NCBI RefSeq assembly: GCF_000429845.1
Contig: NZ_AUCQ01000016.1
Coordinates: forward strand, 54,617 to 118,616
Length of the DNA stretch: 64,000 nt
Origin: Comamonas composti DSM 21721
Lineage (GTDB): Bacteria; Pseudomonadota; Gammaproteobacteria; Burkholderiales; Burkholderiaceae_C
Reading direction: 5' to 3'
In this document: positions 16,654 through 25,982 of the stretch, piece by piece
Layout: the number at the start of each line of letters is the position of its first letter
Numbering within the stretch: the stretch's first letter is position 1
Position numbers and translations under genes: made by a program
Notes under the pieces: generated by a model
What the model saw: the letters and a program-made list of their open reading frames with translations, nothing else
Databases searched by the model: none
What the model was told of the DNA's origin: nothing

Positions 16654-18267
16654 TTACTGTCTTTCATCCACGGCCAGATCGTCGGGGTGGCGTATCTGGT
16701 GGCGCGCCTCGAAGCTGGCGCTGGCGCCTGCGGCCAGGCTCTGCTGCCAGGCGAGCATGCCGTTTTGCTCGCCAAAGCGCAGGGTCGCGGGCTCGGGGCT
16801 GTACTGGGATTGCACGCGGATCTTGTCGTTGCGCGAGACCGGGGCCGCATCCACGACCTGCAGTTCGATGGCGCGGTCATGGCGGTTCTCGACCTGGTAG
16901 CGGCGCGTGATCTGGCGCTCGCTGCTCGAGCCCAGAAGCCCCTTGCTTTCCGTGGCCGAGTCTGCAGGCAGATTGCGCACCACGACCTTGTCATCACGGC
17001 CGAAGGACAGGCCGTTGGCGATCTCCTTGGCATCGCCGAAGTCCAGCCGGCCCCGGCCCACGAAGGCGTTGTCGCGGAACAGGGCCACGATGCCCGCCGG
17101 CCATACGCCGGCAGGCGCAGAGAGCTGGGCCACGAGGTAGGCCGCTTCTTCGGCATGGGGGGCCGTGCGGGTGAGCAGCTTGGCCTGCAGGTTCTGCGAG
17201 CCCAGCGACAGGGTCATGCGCTCGCTGCTGGTGGGCACGCTGATCTTGTAGGGCACGGAGAACTGCGTGGCATAAGCGGTTTCCAGGCTGGAGACATCGA
17301 GCTCGGGCAGGCCGGGAGCGCTGGAGCGGGCCTTGGCGCTGGCGCGCATTTCCACCATCGGCGCAGGGGCCGGGGCTGAGGCCATGGCGACCGCGCGAGG
17401 GCGCTCCACGTCCAGCGTCCAGAGTCTGGGCAGGCGGCCCTGGGTGGCGCGCGTGGGCTGGCCCGTGGACAGCAGCAGTTGCACCTGGCTCCAGTCTTCG
17501 CCGCTGGCCTGGGTGACCAGGGCCTGGCGTTCGAGCACGATCTGGTTCTTGGCGCTGTCCAGCTGGGCACGGTAAATCGGCTGCCAGCTCGGGCCGCGCA
17601 CCTGGTAGGCCAGGCGGACCTGGGCCGGGGCATGGGTGGCCAGTTGCAGCGTGAGCTTCATGACCTGGCTGCTCTCGTCGCCCGTGCGCTCGCGCTCGAC
17701 CAGCAAGGGCTTGAGCTCTTCCTGCAAGGCCTCTTTCTCGCGCAGCGTCTGGTGGGCGCGCAGGGCGTTGCCGCGGCTGCTGGCGCGCAAGGCCTCGACC
17801 GTGGGGCTGATCTGGGTGGCGGCCGGCGCGCTTTTCCCTTCTTCGGAGGGGTGGGCCAGGGCTTTCAGATAGTCATTCACAAGCCTGGCGGCGGCTTCGT
17901 CGGCATTCAGGGCTGCGAGCTTGTCCTCAAGGCTGCGAATCTTCTGCTCCAGCGGGCTGGTACAGGCCTTGGAGGCCAGGTCGCGCGTCTGCAGCTGCAC
18001 CTTGTAGTCGCCCAGGCGCACACCGGCATCGGCCGACAGTTGCAGACTTTGCTGGTCCAGCGAGGCGGGCAGGCAGTCGATGACCAGCTGGCGCGTGCCG
18101 GCTTCCACGCGTGCCACGCGCTCCACTGCGGCCACGCCCGGATAAAGGGTGACGCGTGCAATCGGGGCGCTGGCGCCGGCCAGGGTCTGGGTCGCGCCTT
18201 CCTGGGCCAGGGCCGAAAGACCTGTGGCGGCGAGCAGGGCGAGAGTAAGAGGTGTTTTCAAAGCCAT
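16654..18267 (-). CDS. Mucoidy inhibitor MuiA family protein (DUF4139)
   Basis: A 537-residue exported protein. The first 21 residues are a signal peptide ending in LSALAQ. The N-terminal region has the DUF4140 segment (VTLYPGVAAVERVARVEAG), a coiled-coil stretch lies around residues 90-210 (EQKIRSLEDKLAALNADEAA and similar), and the C-terminal half is the beta-rich DUF4139 domain. The family is named after a protein that suppressed capsule production in E. coli; its mechanism is unknown. Its position between thiL and pgpA breaks the usual order of those genes. Confidence 0.85.
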   Translation of the reverse strand: MALKTPLTLALLAATGLSALAQEGATQTLAGASAPIARVTLYPGVAAVERVARVEAGTRQLVIDCLPASLDQQSLQLSADAGVRLGDYKVQLQTRDLASKACTSPLEQKIRSLEDKLAALNADEAAARLVNDYLKALAHPSEEGKSAPAATQISPTVEALRASSRGNALRAHQTLREKEALQEELKPLLVERERTGDESSQVMKLTLQLATHAPAQVRLAYQVRGPSWQPIYRAQLDSAKNQIVLERQALVTQASGEDWSQVQLLLSTGQPTRATQGRLPRLWTLDVERPRAVAMASAPAPAPMVEMRASAKARSSAPGLPELDVSSLETAYATQFSVPYKISVPTSSERMTLSLGSQNLQAKLLTRTAPHAEEAAYLVAQLSAPAGVWPAGIVALFRDNAFVGRGRLDFGDAKEIANGLSFGRDDKVVVRNLPADSATESKGLLGSSSERQITRRYQVENRHDRAIELQVVDAAPVSRNDKIRVQSQYSPEPATLRFGEQNGMLAWQQSLAAGASASFEARHQIRHPDDLAVDERQ

Positions 18268-18327
18268 ATGCAGTGCGTTGTGGTGAATGGGCTTGCGGCC
18301 CAGGGCGCCAGCCTGTGCGGGCCGCCG

Positions 18328-19299
18328 CTATCTTGCCGCAAAGTGATCGTAGGAGGCCCAGCGTTCTGTGAGCATGTTGCCATCGGGCCCGAGCAGCCTG
18401 AGCCCGTGCCGGGCCTCGATGCTGCCTATGCAGGTGACTGCGGTGGCGCTGGCGCGGCCCGCCGCCTGCACGGCCTCGCGCCTGTCGGGCGGTGCGGTAA
18501 AGCACAGCTCGTAGTCGTCGCCGCCGGCCAGCGTGGCTTGCCGCAGCAGCTCTGGCGGCAGCGCATCCAGGCCGGGCAGGGACGAGGCCAGCAGGGCCGT
18601 GGTGTGGCGTGTGTCGATGCGTGCGCCCACGCGGGATTGTTCGAGGATATGACCGAGGTCGCCCAAGAGGCCGTCGCTCAGGTCCAGCGCGCTGCTTGCA
18701 ATGCCGCGCAAGGCCTGGCCCAGGGCCAGGCGCGGCGTGGGCGCTTCCAGCCGAGCCTGGAGCGCGCCCAGCAAGGCGGGCGGCAAGCAGAGCTGGCCCT
18801 GCAGGGCTTCGAGCGCGAGGCGTGCCTGGCCCGGGCAGCCGCTGACCCAGAGGTCGTCGCCCGCATGCGCGCCGCTGCGCAGCAGGGCCTGGCCTGCGGG
18901 CACTTCACCGAACACGGTGATGCAGAGGTTGAGCGGTCCCCGGGTGGTGTCGCCGCCGATGAGCTCGCAGTCGTGGGCGTCGGCCAGGGCCAGCAGGCCC
19001 CGGGCGAATTCGCCAAGCCAGGCCTCGTCGGCCCCGGGCAGGGCCAGGGCCAGCGTAAAGCCCAGGGGCCGGGCACCGCAGGCCGCGAGGTCGGACAGGT
19101 TCACGGCCAGGGCCTTGTGGCCCAGGCGGCGCGCATCCGTGTCCGCAAAAAAATGCCGGCCCTCGACCAGCATGTCCGTGGACACGGCCAGCTGCATGCC
19201 GGGCGCGGGCGCCAGCAGCGCGCAGTCATCGCCGACGCCGAGCACGGCACGGCGTGCGGGGCGCTGGAAGAAGCGGCGTATGAGCTCGAACTCACCCAT
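18328..19299 (-). CDS. thiL: Thiamine-monophosphate kinase
   Basis: A 323-residue AIR-synthase-fold kinase that phosphorylates thiamine monophosphate to the pyrophosphate cofactor. It begins MGEFELIRRFFQRP and contains LGVGDDCALL, VSTDMLVEGRHFF, KALAVNLSDLAACGA, IGGDTTRGP and ALDLSDGLLGDLGHI, all diagnostic metal- and ATP-binding motifs. It is followed on the same strand by the muiA-like gene and pgpA. A family B repeat lies just upstream of its start. Confidence 0.95.
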   Translation of the reverse strand: MGEFELIRRFFQRPARRAVLGVGDDCALLAPAPGMQLAVSTDMLVEGRHFFADTDARRLGHKALAVNLSDLAACGARPLGFTLALALPGADEAWLGEFARGLLALADAHDCELIGGDTTRGPLNLCITVFGEVPAGQALLRSGAHAGDDLWVSGCPGQARLALEALQGQLCLPPALLGALQARLEAPTPRLALGQALRGIASSALDLSDGLLGDLGHILEQSRVGARIDTRHTTALLASSLPGLDALPPELLRQATLAGGDDYELCFTAPPDRREAVQAAGRASATAVTCIGSIEARHGLRLLGPDGNMLTERWASYDHFAAR

Positions 19300-19318
19300 G
19301 GAGAACTATCAAAAAAGA

Positions 19319-19394
19319 AGCTGCTAGCGCTTGGTATGTATGGATTTCATGCCAGATTCAGTTTGAAATCCAGTATTGACAAGCGGTAGCAGCT
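19319..19394. repeat. Family B repeat
   Basis: AGCTGCTAGCGCTTG (19319-19333) pairs with CAAGCGGTAGCAGCT (19380-19394), with inner complementarity between GGATTTCA and TGAAATCC. It closely resembles the copy at 10397-10472 and sits between thiL and ybdK. Confidence 0.75.
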
Positions 19395-19448
19395 ATTGTT
19401 TTAGTTAGCCCCTTCCTCAAGGGGCGAAGAACCAGGCTGGGGGCGGCT

Positions 19449-20573
19449 TCATGCTGCCACGCCTCTGAATCTCAGGGCCGCCTGGCGCGAGACCTCGGCC
19501 AGCAGGCGCTCATTGCGCTGGCGCTCGCGCAGCCAGCGCGCGTCGTTGCTGCCTGCGGCCACATCGCTGCGCAGCAGGTGCAGGGCCGGGGCTGCGCCGT
19601 GGCGGGCAGCGTGGTCGGCCACGGCATCCATGGTCTGCAGAATGTGCTCGGTCAGCGGCATGTGCTGGCCCGTGGCCGGGTCCACGTAGACCGCGTCCAG
19701 GCCGAAGCGGCAGGCCTGGAAGCGGTTGTAGGTGTAGACCAGATAGTCGTCCTCGCTGGGCATGAAGGGCTGGGTGTCCATGAACCAGGCGGCCAGCGAC
19801 TGCACATAGCCGGCCAGCGCGGCGGCGCGCTCCACGGTCAGCGGCGTGTCGAAGACGCGGATCTCGATGGTGCCGTACTCGGGCTTGGGGCGTATGTCCC
19901 AATAGAAGTCCTTCATGCTTCTGACCACGCCGGTGCGCGTCATCTTCTCGAAGTACTGCTCGAACTCGCTCCAGCGCAGCACGCAGGGCGCGCGGCCCGA
20001 CAGCGGGAATGCGAACACCGAGTTCAGGCGCGCCGAGTCGAAAGCCGTGTCCTGCCCCTGCACATAGGGGCTGGAGGCCGACAGCGCGATGAAGTGCGGG
20101 ATGAAGCGGCTCATGCGGTGCAGCATGAGCAGGGCCGCATCCGGGTCGGGACAGCCTATGTGTACGTGCTGGCCGAAGATGGTGAACTGCTTGGACAGAT
20201 AGCCGTAGAGCTGGGACAGCTCCTGAAAGCGCGGCTTGTCGTAGATGCGCCGTTCGTGCCACTGCTGGAACGGGTGCGTGCCGCCGCCGACCACGGCGAT
20301 GTTGAGCTTGTCCGCGCTCCTGACCAGGGCATCGCGTATCTGGCTGAGCTGGCCCAGCACCTCCGAGGCCGAGCGGCAGACGCTGGTCGAGATCTCGATC
20401 ATGCTGTTCGTCATCTCGGGCACCACGCTGCCGGGCAGGGGGGTCTTGAGCATCAGGCGCAGCATGTCCTCGGCATAGGGCGCGAGGTCGTAGTCATGGG
20501 TGTTGACCAGCTGCAGCTCCAGCTCCACGCCCAGGGTCAGGGGTTCGGATGCATTGAAGGCCTCAAGACTCAC
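19449..20573 (-). CDS. YbdK family carboxylate-amine ligase (GCS2-like)
   Basis: A 374-residue member of the glutamate-cysteine ligase 2 family. Visible motifs are [11 protein letters not shown] near the N-terminus, [25 protein letters not shown] and [11 protein letters not shown], which form the ATP and metal site. E. coli YbdK has weak glutamate-cysteine ligase activity; the natural substrate is unclear. The start is GTG at 20573 with AGGAG upstream, and it overlaps the end of the antiporter gene by 11 bases, so both are probably one operon. Confidence 0.9.
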   Translation of the reverse strand: MSLEAFNASEPLTLGVELELQLVNTHDYDLAPYAEDMLRLMLKTPLPGSVVPEMTNSMIEISTSVCRSASEVLGQLSQIRDALVRSADKLNIAVVGGGTHPFQQWHERRIYDKPRFQELSQLYGYLSKQFTIFGQHVHIGCPDPDAALLMLHRMSRFIPHFIALSASSPYVQGQDTAFDSARLNSVFAFPLSGRAPCVLRWSEFEQYFEKMTRTGVVRSMKDFYWDIRPKPEYGTIEIRVFDTPLTVERAAALAGYVQSLAAWFMDTQPFMPSEDDYLVYTYNRFQACRFGLDAVYVDPATGQHMPLTEHILQTMDAVADHAARHGAAPALHLLRSDVAAGSNDARWLRERQRNERLLAEVSRQAALRFRGVAA

Positions 20574-21831
20574 TGTCGTCTCCTCGGTTCGCGTTGCGGC
20601 TCAGCGGGCGCCAGGGCATGGCGCTTTCTCCCGCGCGGTAGATGGCTGCCGTGGCCATGGCAGCGCCCAGCACCTCCATGACGAGAATCGTGGGCAGGGC
20701 CATGGCCGAGATCTGGCCACCCAGATCCGGGGCCGCTGCCACGAGCTGCGAGGCGATCAGCAAGGCCACCGAGGACATGGGCGCCATGGCGCAGCCCACC
20801 CACAGTGCCTGCTTCCAGTTGGCGCCCGTGCCCACATTGCCCGCAGCCACGCCCAGGGTCTTGGCGACCAGGCGCACGACGATCAGTGCGGCCACGGCGC
20901 CGATCACGGGGCCGCTCCAGTCGGCCTGGGCCGCCACGGTGGAGACCATGACGAACATCAGCAGGGTCAGCAAGGAGGCGGCCGAGCCCAGCTGGCGCGG
21001 CCAGGCCCAGGGCCGGGGATTGAAGTGCTTGAGCAGGATGCCGCCCAGCAGTGCCGCCAGCGGTGCCGAGCCGCCGAGGTAAGAAGTCAGCGGCACGCTG
21101 GCCGAGATCAGGGCCAGGATCAGAAACGAGGTGTTCTCGCTGGCCGGGCTCATGAAGCGCAGGGCCAGGCGTATCAGGGCTGCGAGCACCAGGGCTACGG
21201 CGATGGACACGCCCAGCACCACGAAGACCGGCGTGATCAGGGCCCAGAAGCCCTGTGTGGCCCGTGGCAGCATGCCGGCCTGGGCAGCGCCCAGAGCCAG
21301 GGCGTACAAAGTGGACAGCGTGGCCAGCACCAGGCCGCGATCGGTCACCGGGCCTGCGGCGCGCATGTCGCTGACGATGCGCGTGAGCACCAGGGGCGAG
21401 GCGGCCATGGCCACCAGCGCCAGGGAAGAGGCCACGGGCGCTGCGACATCGAGCCAGCGCAGCGCCTGCCAGGCCAGTGCATAGGTCAGGGCCGACTCGG
21501 CCAGGCTTTGCACCAGCACCATGGGGTTGTGGCGGAACCAGCGCAGCGTGATGCGCCCGCCGCATTCGAACAGCACAATGCCCACGCCCAGCTCCAGCAG
21601 GAACAGCCCTGTTCCCTGCAGCGGCCAGGCGGTGTTGGCTCCAAAACCGATCAGGCCGGCAATGCCGCCGACCAGGGAGTAACCAACCACCTTGGGCAGG
21701 GCTGCATGGCGCTGGCACGCATAGCCGACCATGGTCGCCAGGGCCAGCAGCAAGGACCATTGCACCGTGGCCAGGCCCGCCGAAGGGCGCAGCCAGGGAT
21801 CCCAGAAGCTCAGCATCTCACTCATAAGCAT
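20563..21831 (-). CDS. Cation/proton antiporter (CPA2 type)
   Basis: A 422-residue polytopic membrane protein with about 11-12 hydrophobic segments. Landmarks of the monovalent cation/proton antiporter-2 family are [16 protein letters not shown] in helix 2-3, [19 protein letters not shown], and [20 protein letters not shown]. No RCK/TrkA-N domain is attached. The ATG at 21831 has AGGAG directly upstream and replaces a longer frame. It exchanges Na+ or K+ for protons by family analogy; the ion is not determined. It is co-transcribed with ybdK. Confidence 0.85.
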   Translation of the reverse strand: MLMSEMLSFWDPWLRPSAGLATVQWSLLLALATMVGYACQRHAALPKVVGYSLVGGIAGLIGFGANTAWPLQGTGLFLLELGVGIVLFECGGRITLRWFRHNPMVLVQSLAESALTYALAWQALRWLDVAAPVASSLALVAMAASPLVLTRIVSDMRAAGPVTDRGLVLATLSTLYALALGAAQAGMLPRATQGFWALITPVFVVLGVSIAVALVLAALIRLALRFMSPASENTSFLILALISASVPLTSYLGGSAPLAALLGGILLKHFNPRPWAWPRQLGSAASLLTLLMFVMVSTVAAQADWSGPVIGAVAALIVVRLVAKTLGVAAGNVGTGANWKQALWVGCAMAPMSSVALLIASQLVAAAPDLGGQISAMALPTILVMEVLGAAMATAAIYRAGESAMPWRPLSRNANRGDDSES

Positions 21832-21996
21832 GTCTCCTTGGGCGAGCCGGCCGCCCTTGTGCAATGTATGGACTGGACATGGTAAGAACATTCAAAGCCA
21901 TGCGAAGTCAGTGATTGCCGAGGGCGACCGTCGGCCCATGCGGTGCTTCTCGCTCTCCGGGCGGACCATGGCGCTGTGCAGGGGCGGGCTTGTGCG

Positions 21997-22344
21997 CAGC
22001 GGCTCGATTCAGGGGCTGTAGGCCGATCCCTCAAAGCAAGGCGCACAGCACACGCCGCCCGAAACGGGCGCAGCCCGGAGCCAGGGACAGCGAGCCAGGG
22101 CCGCCCCGCAGCGAGGCTGTCGTCCCCCTGCCCGCAGCGCGCAGCGTTGCGAGAGCGGGGGGAAGGCGCGCAGCGACTCGATTCTGGGGCTGTAGGCCGA
22201 TCCCCCAAAGCAAGGCGCACCGCACATGTCGCCCAAAACGGGCGCAGCCCGGAGTCAGGGACAGCGAGCCAGGGCCGCCCCGCAGCGAGGCTGTCGTCTC
22301 CCTGCCCGCAGCGCGCAGCGTTGCGAGAGCGGGGGGAAGGCGCG
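21997..22344. repeat. Two tandem copies of a 174-base GC-rich repeat
   Basis: The unit at 21997-22170 is repeated at 22171-22344 with a constant offset of 174 bases and roughly ten differences by eye. Both contain CCAGGGACAGCGAGCCAGGG and CCCGCAGCGCGCAGCGTTGC. A diverged fragment of the same unit occurs at 2732-2782. The array ends about 30 bases before the 3' end of the next gene. Small frames across it are only by-products of the repeat. Confidence 0.85.
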
Positions 22345-22371
22345 CAGCGACTCAGGGGGGTGTTCATCATC

Positions 22372-24351
22372 TCAAGGCTTGAAAAAACTCAGCGGCGCGG
22401 TGCGCAGGCGGCGGCGTATGGCCACATAGATGCGCGAGCGGTCGACGCCGCTCACATTGTGCGCACGCATGGCGACGCGGAACGCCAGATAAAAGCTGAC
22501 CGTGACATTCAGCGCCGCATTGAACGGCAGCATGGCCACGGCCCACCAGAAGGCGTCGATGTGCAGCACGCTCCAGCCAATGGATGCCGCTGCCGCGCCC
22601 GCCTGGCCGGCCGACAGCGTCACGTGGCGCACCTCCAGGCCCAGGCCGAAAAAGCCCGCGAACGCAGGCACCAGGCCGAGCATCATGCCCAGGGAGATGT
22701 TCGCTGCGAGGCCCGAGACATTGTCGCGCCAGAAATGCGCCCAGCGGTCGGCGCGTGCCGGGCCCAGCCAGCGCGTGATGCCGGGGTTGTAGCGGATCAC
22801 CGAATCCAGGCGGCGCAGCACGAACCAGTTCTCGGCCCAGCCCGCGATCAGGCTGCTGGCGAACAGCAGCACGCCGGTAAAGGCCGCAAACAGCAGCGAG
22901 GGGCCGAGCAGGCTTAGCGAATCGAGCACGGCGATCGCATGTGGCCCGTCGATCGGCGTATGGCCGAAAACCTTGGCGTAGCCCAGGGACAGCAGCAGCA
23001 CGGCCGGAAACACCACCAGCACATTGCCGAGCACGGCTGCAGACTGGGAACGCACCAGGCGCGCGACCTGGTCCACAAATTCCTCGATGGCCTCGCTGGC
23101 ACGCAAGTCCTTGAGCTTGGCGGCCATGGCCGGTGCCGTCATGGCCGGCTGCTTGGTGGCCACGGTGAAGTGCAGCATCTGGATCAGCACAAAGCTCAGC
23201 GAGTAGTTCAGGCCTGCAGCCAGACCGCTCCAGAAGGCCGACAGGCCCAGCGCATAGAGCGCGAACTTCAGCAGCGTGGTGAAGGCCATGACCAGGCCGC
23301 CGCCCGCTGCGCGCTCGAACATCACCAGGTACTCCTTGCCCGTGCGCGTGATGTAGTGCTCGCCGGTTTCGGCGCTGCGCTCGGCCACCTTGGCCGCGAG
23401 CAGAGAGGTGTTGGTGGACAGCAGGGCGCGCAGGCTGCGCCGCTCTATGCCCACCGAGACCAGGTTGGCCAGCAGGTCGGCCGTTTCCTTGGCGCGGTTG
23501 TCGGCCAGCAGGCAGTCCAGCAGGCGGCGCACACGCAGGATGCGCGCGCGCAGCTGGCGCAGGCGAAAGACCAGGCCCACGGAAATGCCTTCGGACTGGA
23601 AATGGGTGTAGACCGAGGTCACGGCGGTGCGGCAGGCATCGAGCCGCTCGCGCAGCCTGGCCTCGGCTGCATCGCGCCGGTCCGTGGTGCGCAGCTCGTG
23701 CAGCACCTCCACGCGCAGGCTTTCCACATCATGGATCAGCGCATGAAAGGGCTGGTCGTCGCGCGCCTGCTCGTCCATGCGCAGGCGCAGTTCGGGCGAA
23801 AAGCCCGTGGACAGGATCTGGCCCGCGCAATAGGTGATGGCGCTGAGCAGGCTGCGCTGCCAGAAGCCGCAGCCCTGGTTCTCCTCACCATCCTCGGCCT
23901 CGGGCGCCAGCAACAGGCCCAGCCGCTCCAGCAGCGGGCCGTCCAGCGCATGCAGCCAGCGTGCATCGAACTCGTCGCGCACGGTGAGCATGAACAGCTC
24001 GGCCGCATCCACGGTCTCGGGGGTGGAGGGCAGCAGCTTGTAGCGCAGCCGCTCGTTGATCTCGCTGAACATGCCCGTGCGCGGCGCAAAGCCGAAGTCG
24101 GCCAGCAAGGCCGTGATGTCCACGGTGTTGATGAAGCGCAGCCACCAGGCGCGCAGGCGCTGGCGGGCGTCGGCGTCGGCTTCCACGGCTTCGACGAACA
24201 ATTGCACCCGGCTCGCAGCGGCATCTACCGAAGGCTTGGGAGCGCGTACCCACTCAAGCAGGTGGACCAGCCATAGATGGCGGTGGGCGAGATCGGCCTC
24301 GGGGTCAAGTGCGGCCAGCAGGCCGGGCAGGTCGTCGGGGATTCGCTTCAT
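22372..24351 (-). CDS. Membrane protein of the 'site-specific recombinase' family (Gcr-like)
   Basis: A 659-residue protein. The first ~330 residues are helical and charged; the C-terminal half has about six membrane segments (for example LVMAFTTLLKFALYALGL, LGNVLVVFPAVLLLSLGY, LLFAAFTGVLLFASSLIAGW and MMLGLVPAFAGFFGLGLEV). Databases name this family after a Neisseria gene linked to pilin variation, yet no integrase, resolvase or other recombinase catalytic motif can be seen. I regard it as a membrane protein of unknown function. The ATG at 24351 was preferred over GTG at 24369. Confidence 0.8.
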   Translation of the reverse strand: MKRIPDDLPGLLAALDPEADLAHRHLWLVHLLEWVRAPKPSVDAAASRVQLFVEAVEADADARQRLRAWWLRFINTVDITALLADFGFAPRTGMFSEINERLRYKLLPSTPETVDAAELFMLTVRDEFDARWLHALDGPLLERLGLLLAPEAEDGEENQGCGFWQRSLLSAITYCAGQILSTGFSPELRLRMDEQARDDQPFHALIHDVESLRVEVLHELRTTDRRDAAEARLRERLDACRTAVTSVYTHFQSEGISVGLVFRLRQLRARILRVRRLLDCLLADNRAKETADLLANLVSVGIERRSLRALLSTNTSLLAAKVAERSAETGEHYITRTGKEYLVMFERAAGGGLVMAFTTLLKFALYALGLSAFWSGLAAGLNYSLSFVLIQMLHFTVATKQPAMTAPAMAAKLKDLRASEAIEEFVDQVARLVRSQSAAVLGNVLVVFPAVLLLSLGYAKVFGHTPIDGPHAIAVLDSLSLLGPSLLFAAFTGVLLFASSLIAGWAENWFVLRRLDSVIRYNPGITRWLGPARADRWAHFWRDNVSGLAANISLGMMLGLVPAFAGFFGLGLEVRHVTLSAGQAGAAAASIGWSVLHIDAFWWAVAMLPFNAALNVTVSFYLAFRVAMRAHNVSGVDRSRIYVAIRRRLRTAPLSFFKP

Positions 24352-24405
24352 GAGGCGGGGCGCGGGCACGGAACGGCGGTGTGCAGGAGTCGCATCAGGC
24401 GACTT

Positions 24406-24816
24406 TCAATGCAGTACACGGCTTGAGGGATCGGGGAAATGGGGCACATTTTGCGGTGACGACTGCAGCGAGAAGCGGGGGATGGGGCACTCGAACACTT
24501 CACCTTCGTGGCTGATGCATAGATAGCTGCCCTGCATGCTGCCATTGGGCGTGCGCAACTGGCAGCCGCTGGTGTACTCGAACGACTCGCCGGGCTGCAG
24601 CAGCGGCTGGCGCCCGACCACGCCCAGGCCGCGGACCTCTTCCACATGGCCCTGCTCGTTGGTGATGATCCAGTGGCGTGCAATCAACTGCCCCGGCACC
24701 TCGCCGGCATTGGTCACGGTGATGGTGTAGGAGAAGGCATAGACACCGGCTGCAGGAGCTGACTGCTCTGGAAGATAGGCCGGTTGCACCTGGACCTGGA
24801 ACTCGTTCATGGGCAT
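24406..24816 (-). CDS. apaG: ApaG domain protein
   Basis: A 136-residue single-domain protein with the fibronectin-III-like ApaG fold. Diagnostic segments are FSYTITVTNAGEVPGQLIARHW, GHVEEVRGLGVVGRQPLLQPG, FEYTSGCQLRTPNGSMQGSY. ApaG has been linked to Mg2+/Co2+ resistance and to nucleotide-alarmone metabolism, but its biochemical role is not settled. It is divergent from rpe, with 39 bases between the two starts. Confidence 0.93.
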   Translation of the reverse strand: MPMNEFQVQVQPAYLPEQSAPAAGVYAFSYTITVTNAGEVPGQLIARHWIITNEQGHVEEVRGLGVVGRQPLLQPGESFEYTSGCQLRTPNGSMQGSYLCISHEGEVFECPIPRFSLQSSPQNVPHFPDPSSRVLH

Positions 24817-24855
24817 GGCGGCTATGGTACTGCGTAGCTGCGACAATCTGCCCTC

Positions 24856-25539
24856 ATGAGCCCCACTTACCGCATTGCCCCTTCCATTTTGTCGGCCGAC
24901 TTCGCGCGCCTCGGAGACGAGGTCTCCCAGGTGATTGCATCGGGTGCCGACTGGATTCACTTTGACGTGATGGACAACCATTACGTGCCGAATCTGACTT
25001 TCGGCCCCATGATCTGTGAGGCTTTGAAGCCCCACGCAAAGACAGCCGACGGCCAGGCCGTGCCCATCGATGTGCATTTGATGGTCCAGCCCGTGGACGA
25101 ACTGGCCAGCGCCTTTGCCAGGGCCGGAGCCGATTACATCAGCTTCCATCCCGATGCCTCGACCCATGTGCATCGCAGCATACAAAACATACGCGCCCAG
25201 GGCTGCAAGCCCGGCCTGGTGTTCAATCCCGCAGCCACGCTCGATGTGCTGGACTGGGTCATAGACGACATTGACCTCATCCTGCTCATGAGCGTCAACC
25301 CGGGTTTTGGCGGTCAAAGCTTTATTGATGGCACGCTGCGCAAGGTGGAAGCGGCGCGCAAGCGTATCGAGGCCAGCGGCCGCGATATCCGCCTGGAGGT
25401 GGACGGCGGCATCAAGGAGAGCAATATCCGCGCCGTGGCCGATGCGGGGGCCGACACCTTCGTGGCAGGCAGCGCCATCTTCGGCAAGCCCGACTACAAG
25501 GGCGTGATCGACGCCATGCGCAGCGCACTTGCGCGGTGA
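24856..25539 (+). CDS. rpe: Ribulose-phosphate 3-epimerase
   Basis: A 227-residue TIM-barrel enzyme interconverting ribulose-5-phosphate and xylulose-5-phosphate. Motifs: [17 protein letters not shown] at the start, [17 protein letters not shown] (metal-binding His and Asp), [19 protein letters not shown] and LEVDGGI. In many beta-proteobacteria rpe is followed at once by gph and trpE; here a transporter operon intervenes. A half copy of the family A element lies just downstream. Confidence 0.97.
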   Translation: MSPTYRIAPSILSADFARLGDEVSQVIASGADWIHFDVMDNHYVPNLTFGPMICEALKPHAKTADGQAVPIDVHLMVQPVDELASAFARAGADYISFHPDASTHVHRSIQNIRAQGCKPGLVFNPAATLDVLDWVIDDIDLILLMSVNPGFGGQSFIDGTLRKVEAARKRIEASGRDIRLEVDGGIKESNIRAVADAGADTFVAGSAIFGKPDYKGVIDAMRSALAR

Positions 25540-25575
25540 GGCAGACACGCATCAACAATGGGTCGCCGCCTTGGC

Positions 25576-25647
25576 CGGTGTCGCGCCTCGTATCCCGCCC
25601 CGCAAAGACACTGAGCGCGCCGCGAGGGGGTCGTGAACACGTTCTAA
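25576..25647 (-). repeat. Half copy of the family A element
   Basis: Read on the minus strand, this 72-base stretch matches 34475-34545 at nearly nine of ten positions, including GTGTTCACGA in the arm and GTCTTTGCGG and ATACGAGGCGCGACACCG inside. The opposite arm is absent. It lies 37 bases after the rpe stop codon. Confidence 0.75.
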
Positions 25648-25799
25648 GGCGTGCATGGGGCTACTGAGATTCACGCATTGACAAGATATCCGCTTGCAGC
25701 GGATCGGCATGCATGGCCGCAGTCAATGCCCTGCTCCAGGCTTGTGCAGCCATATCTGGCGGGGATTTGAGAGCGCGGCGATAAGGGCCCGGACGTTGA

Positions 25800-25820
25800 G
25801 TCCGGCCACGTTGGCCGGAC
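25800..25820. promoter_or_regulatory. Palindrome upstream of the transporter promoter
   Basis: GTCCGGCC and GGCCGGAC form a perfect eight-base inverted repeat around ACGTT. It ends 11 bases before the -35 hexamer, so it could be an operator; no T tract follows, so a terminator is less likely. Confidence 0.4.
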
Positions 25821-25831
25821 ACCGCCCTTGA

Positions 25832-25860
25832 TTGACAGTGCTGTGTGAAGTTTGAACAAT
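25832..25860 (+). promoter_or_regulatory. Candidate sigma-70 promoter of the ABC transporter operon
   Basis: TTGACA (25832-25837) is a perfect -35 hexamer and is followed after 17 bases by AACAAT (25855-25860). Transcription would start near 25867, about 115 bases before the first gene. Confidence 0.55.
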
Positions 25861-25982
25861 GGGCTCACGCGCTCAGGCTTGCTGCTTCACTACAAAAATG
25901 ACCGGCTCGGACCTTGTAGCAAGGGCGAATCGCCAGTCTGTCGGGCATTCAGCAGTTCCCCCGCAATGCAAGGAACCCCGCC

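Noticed and set aside
17479..19389. A 636-codon plus-strand frame opposite the muiA-like gene and thiL
   Set aside because: Same antisense composition and no recognisable motif; thiL and the muiA-like protein are well supported on the other strand.
21997..22344. CRISPR array
   Set aside because: There are only two copies of a 174-base unit with no spacers, and no cas genes.
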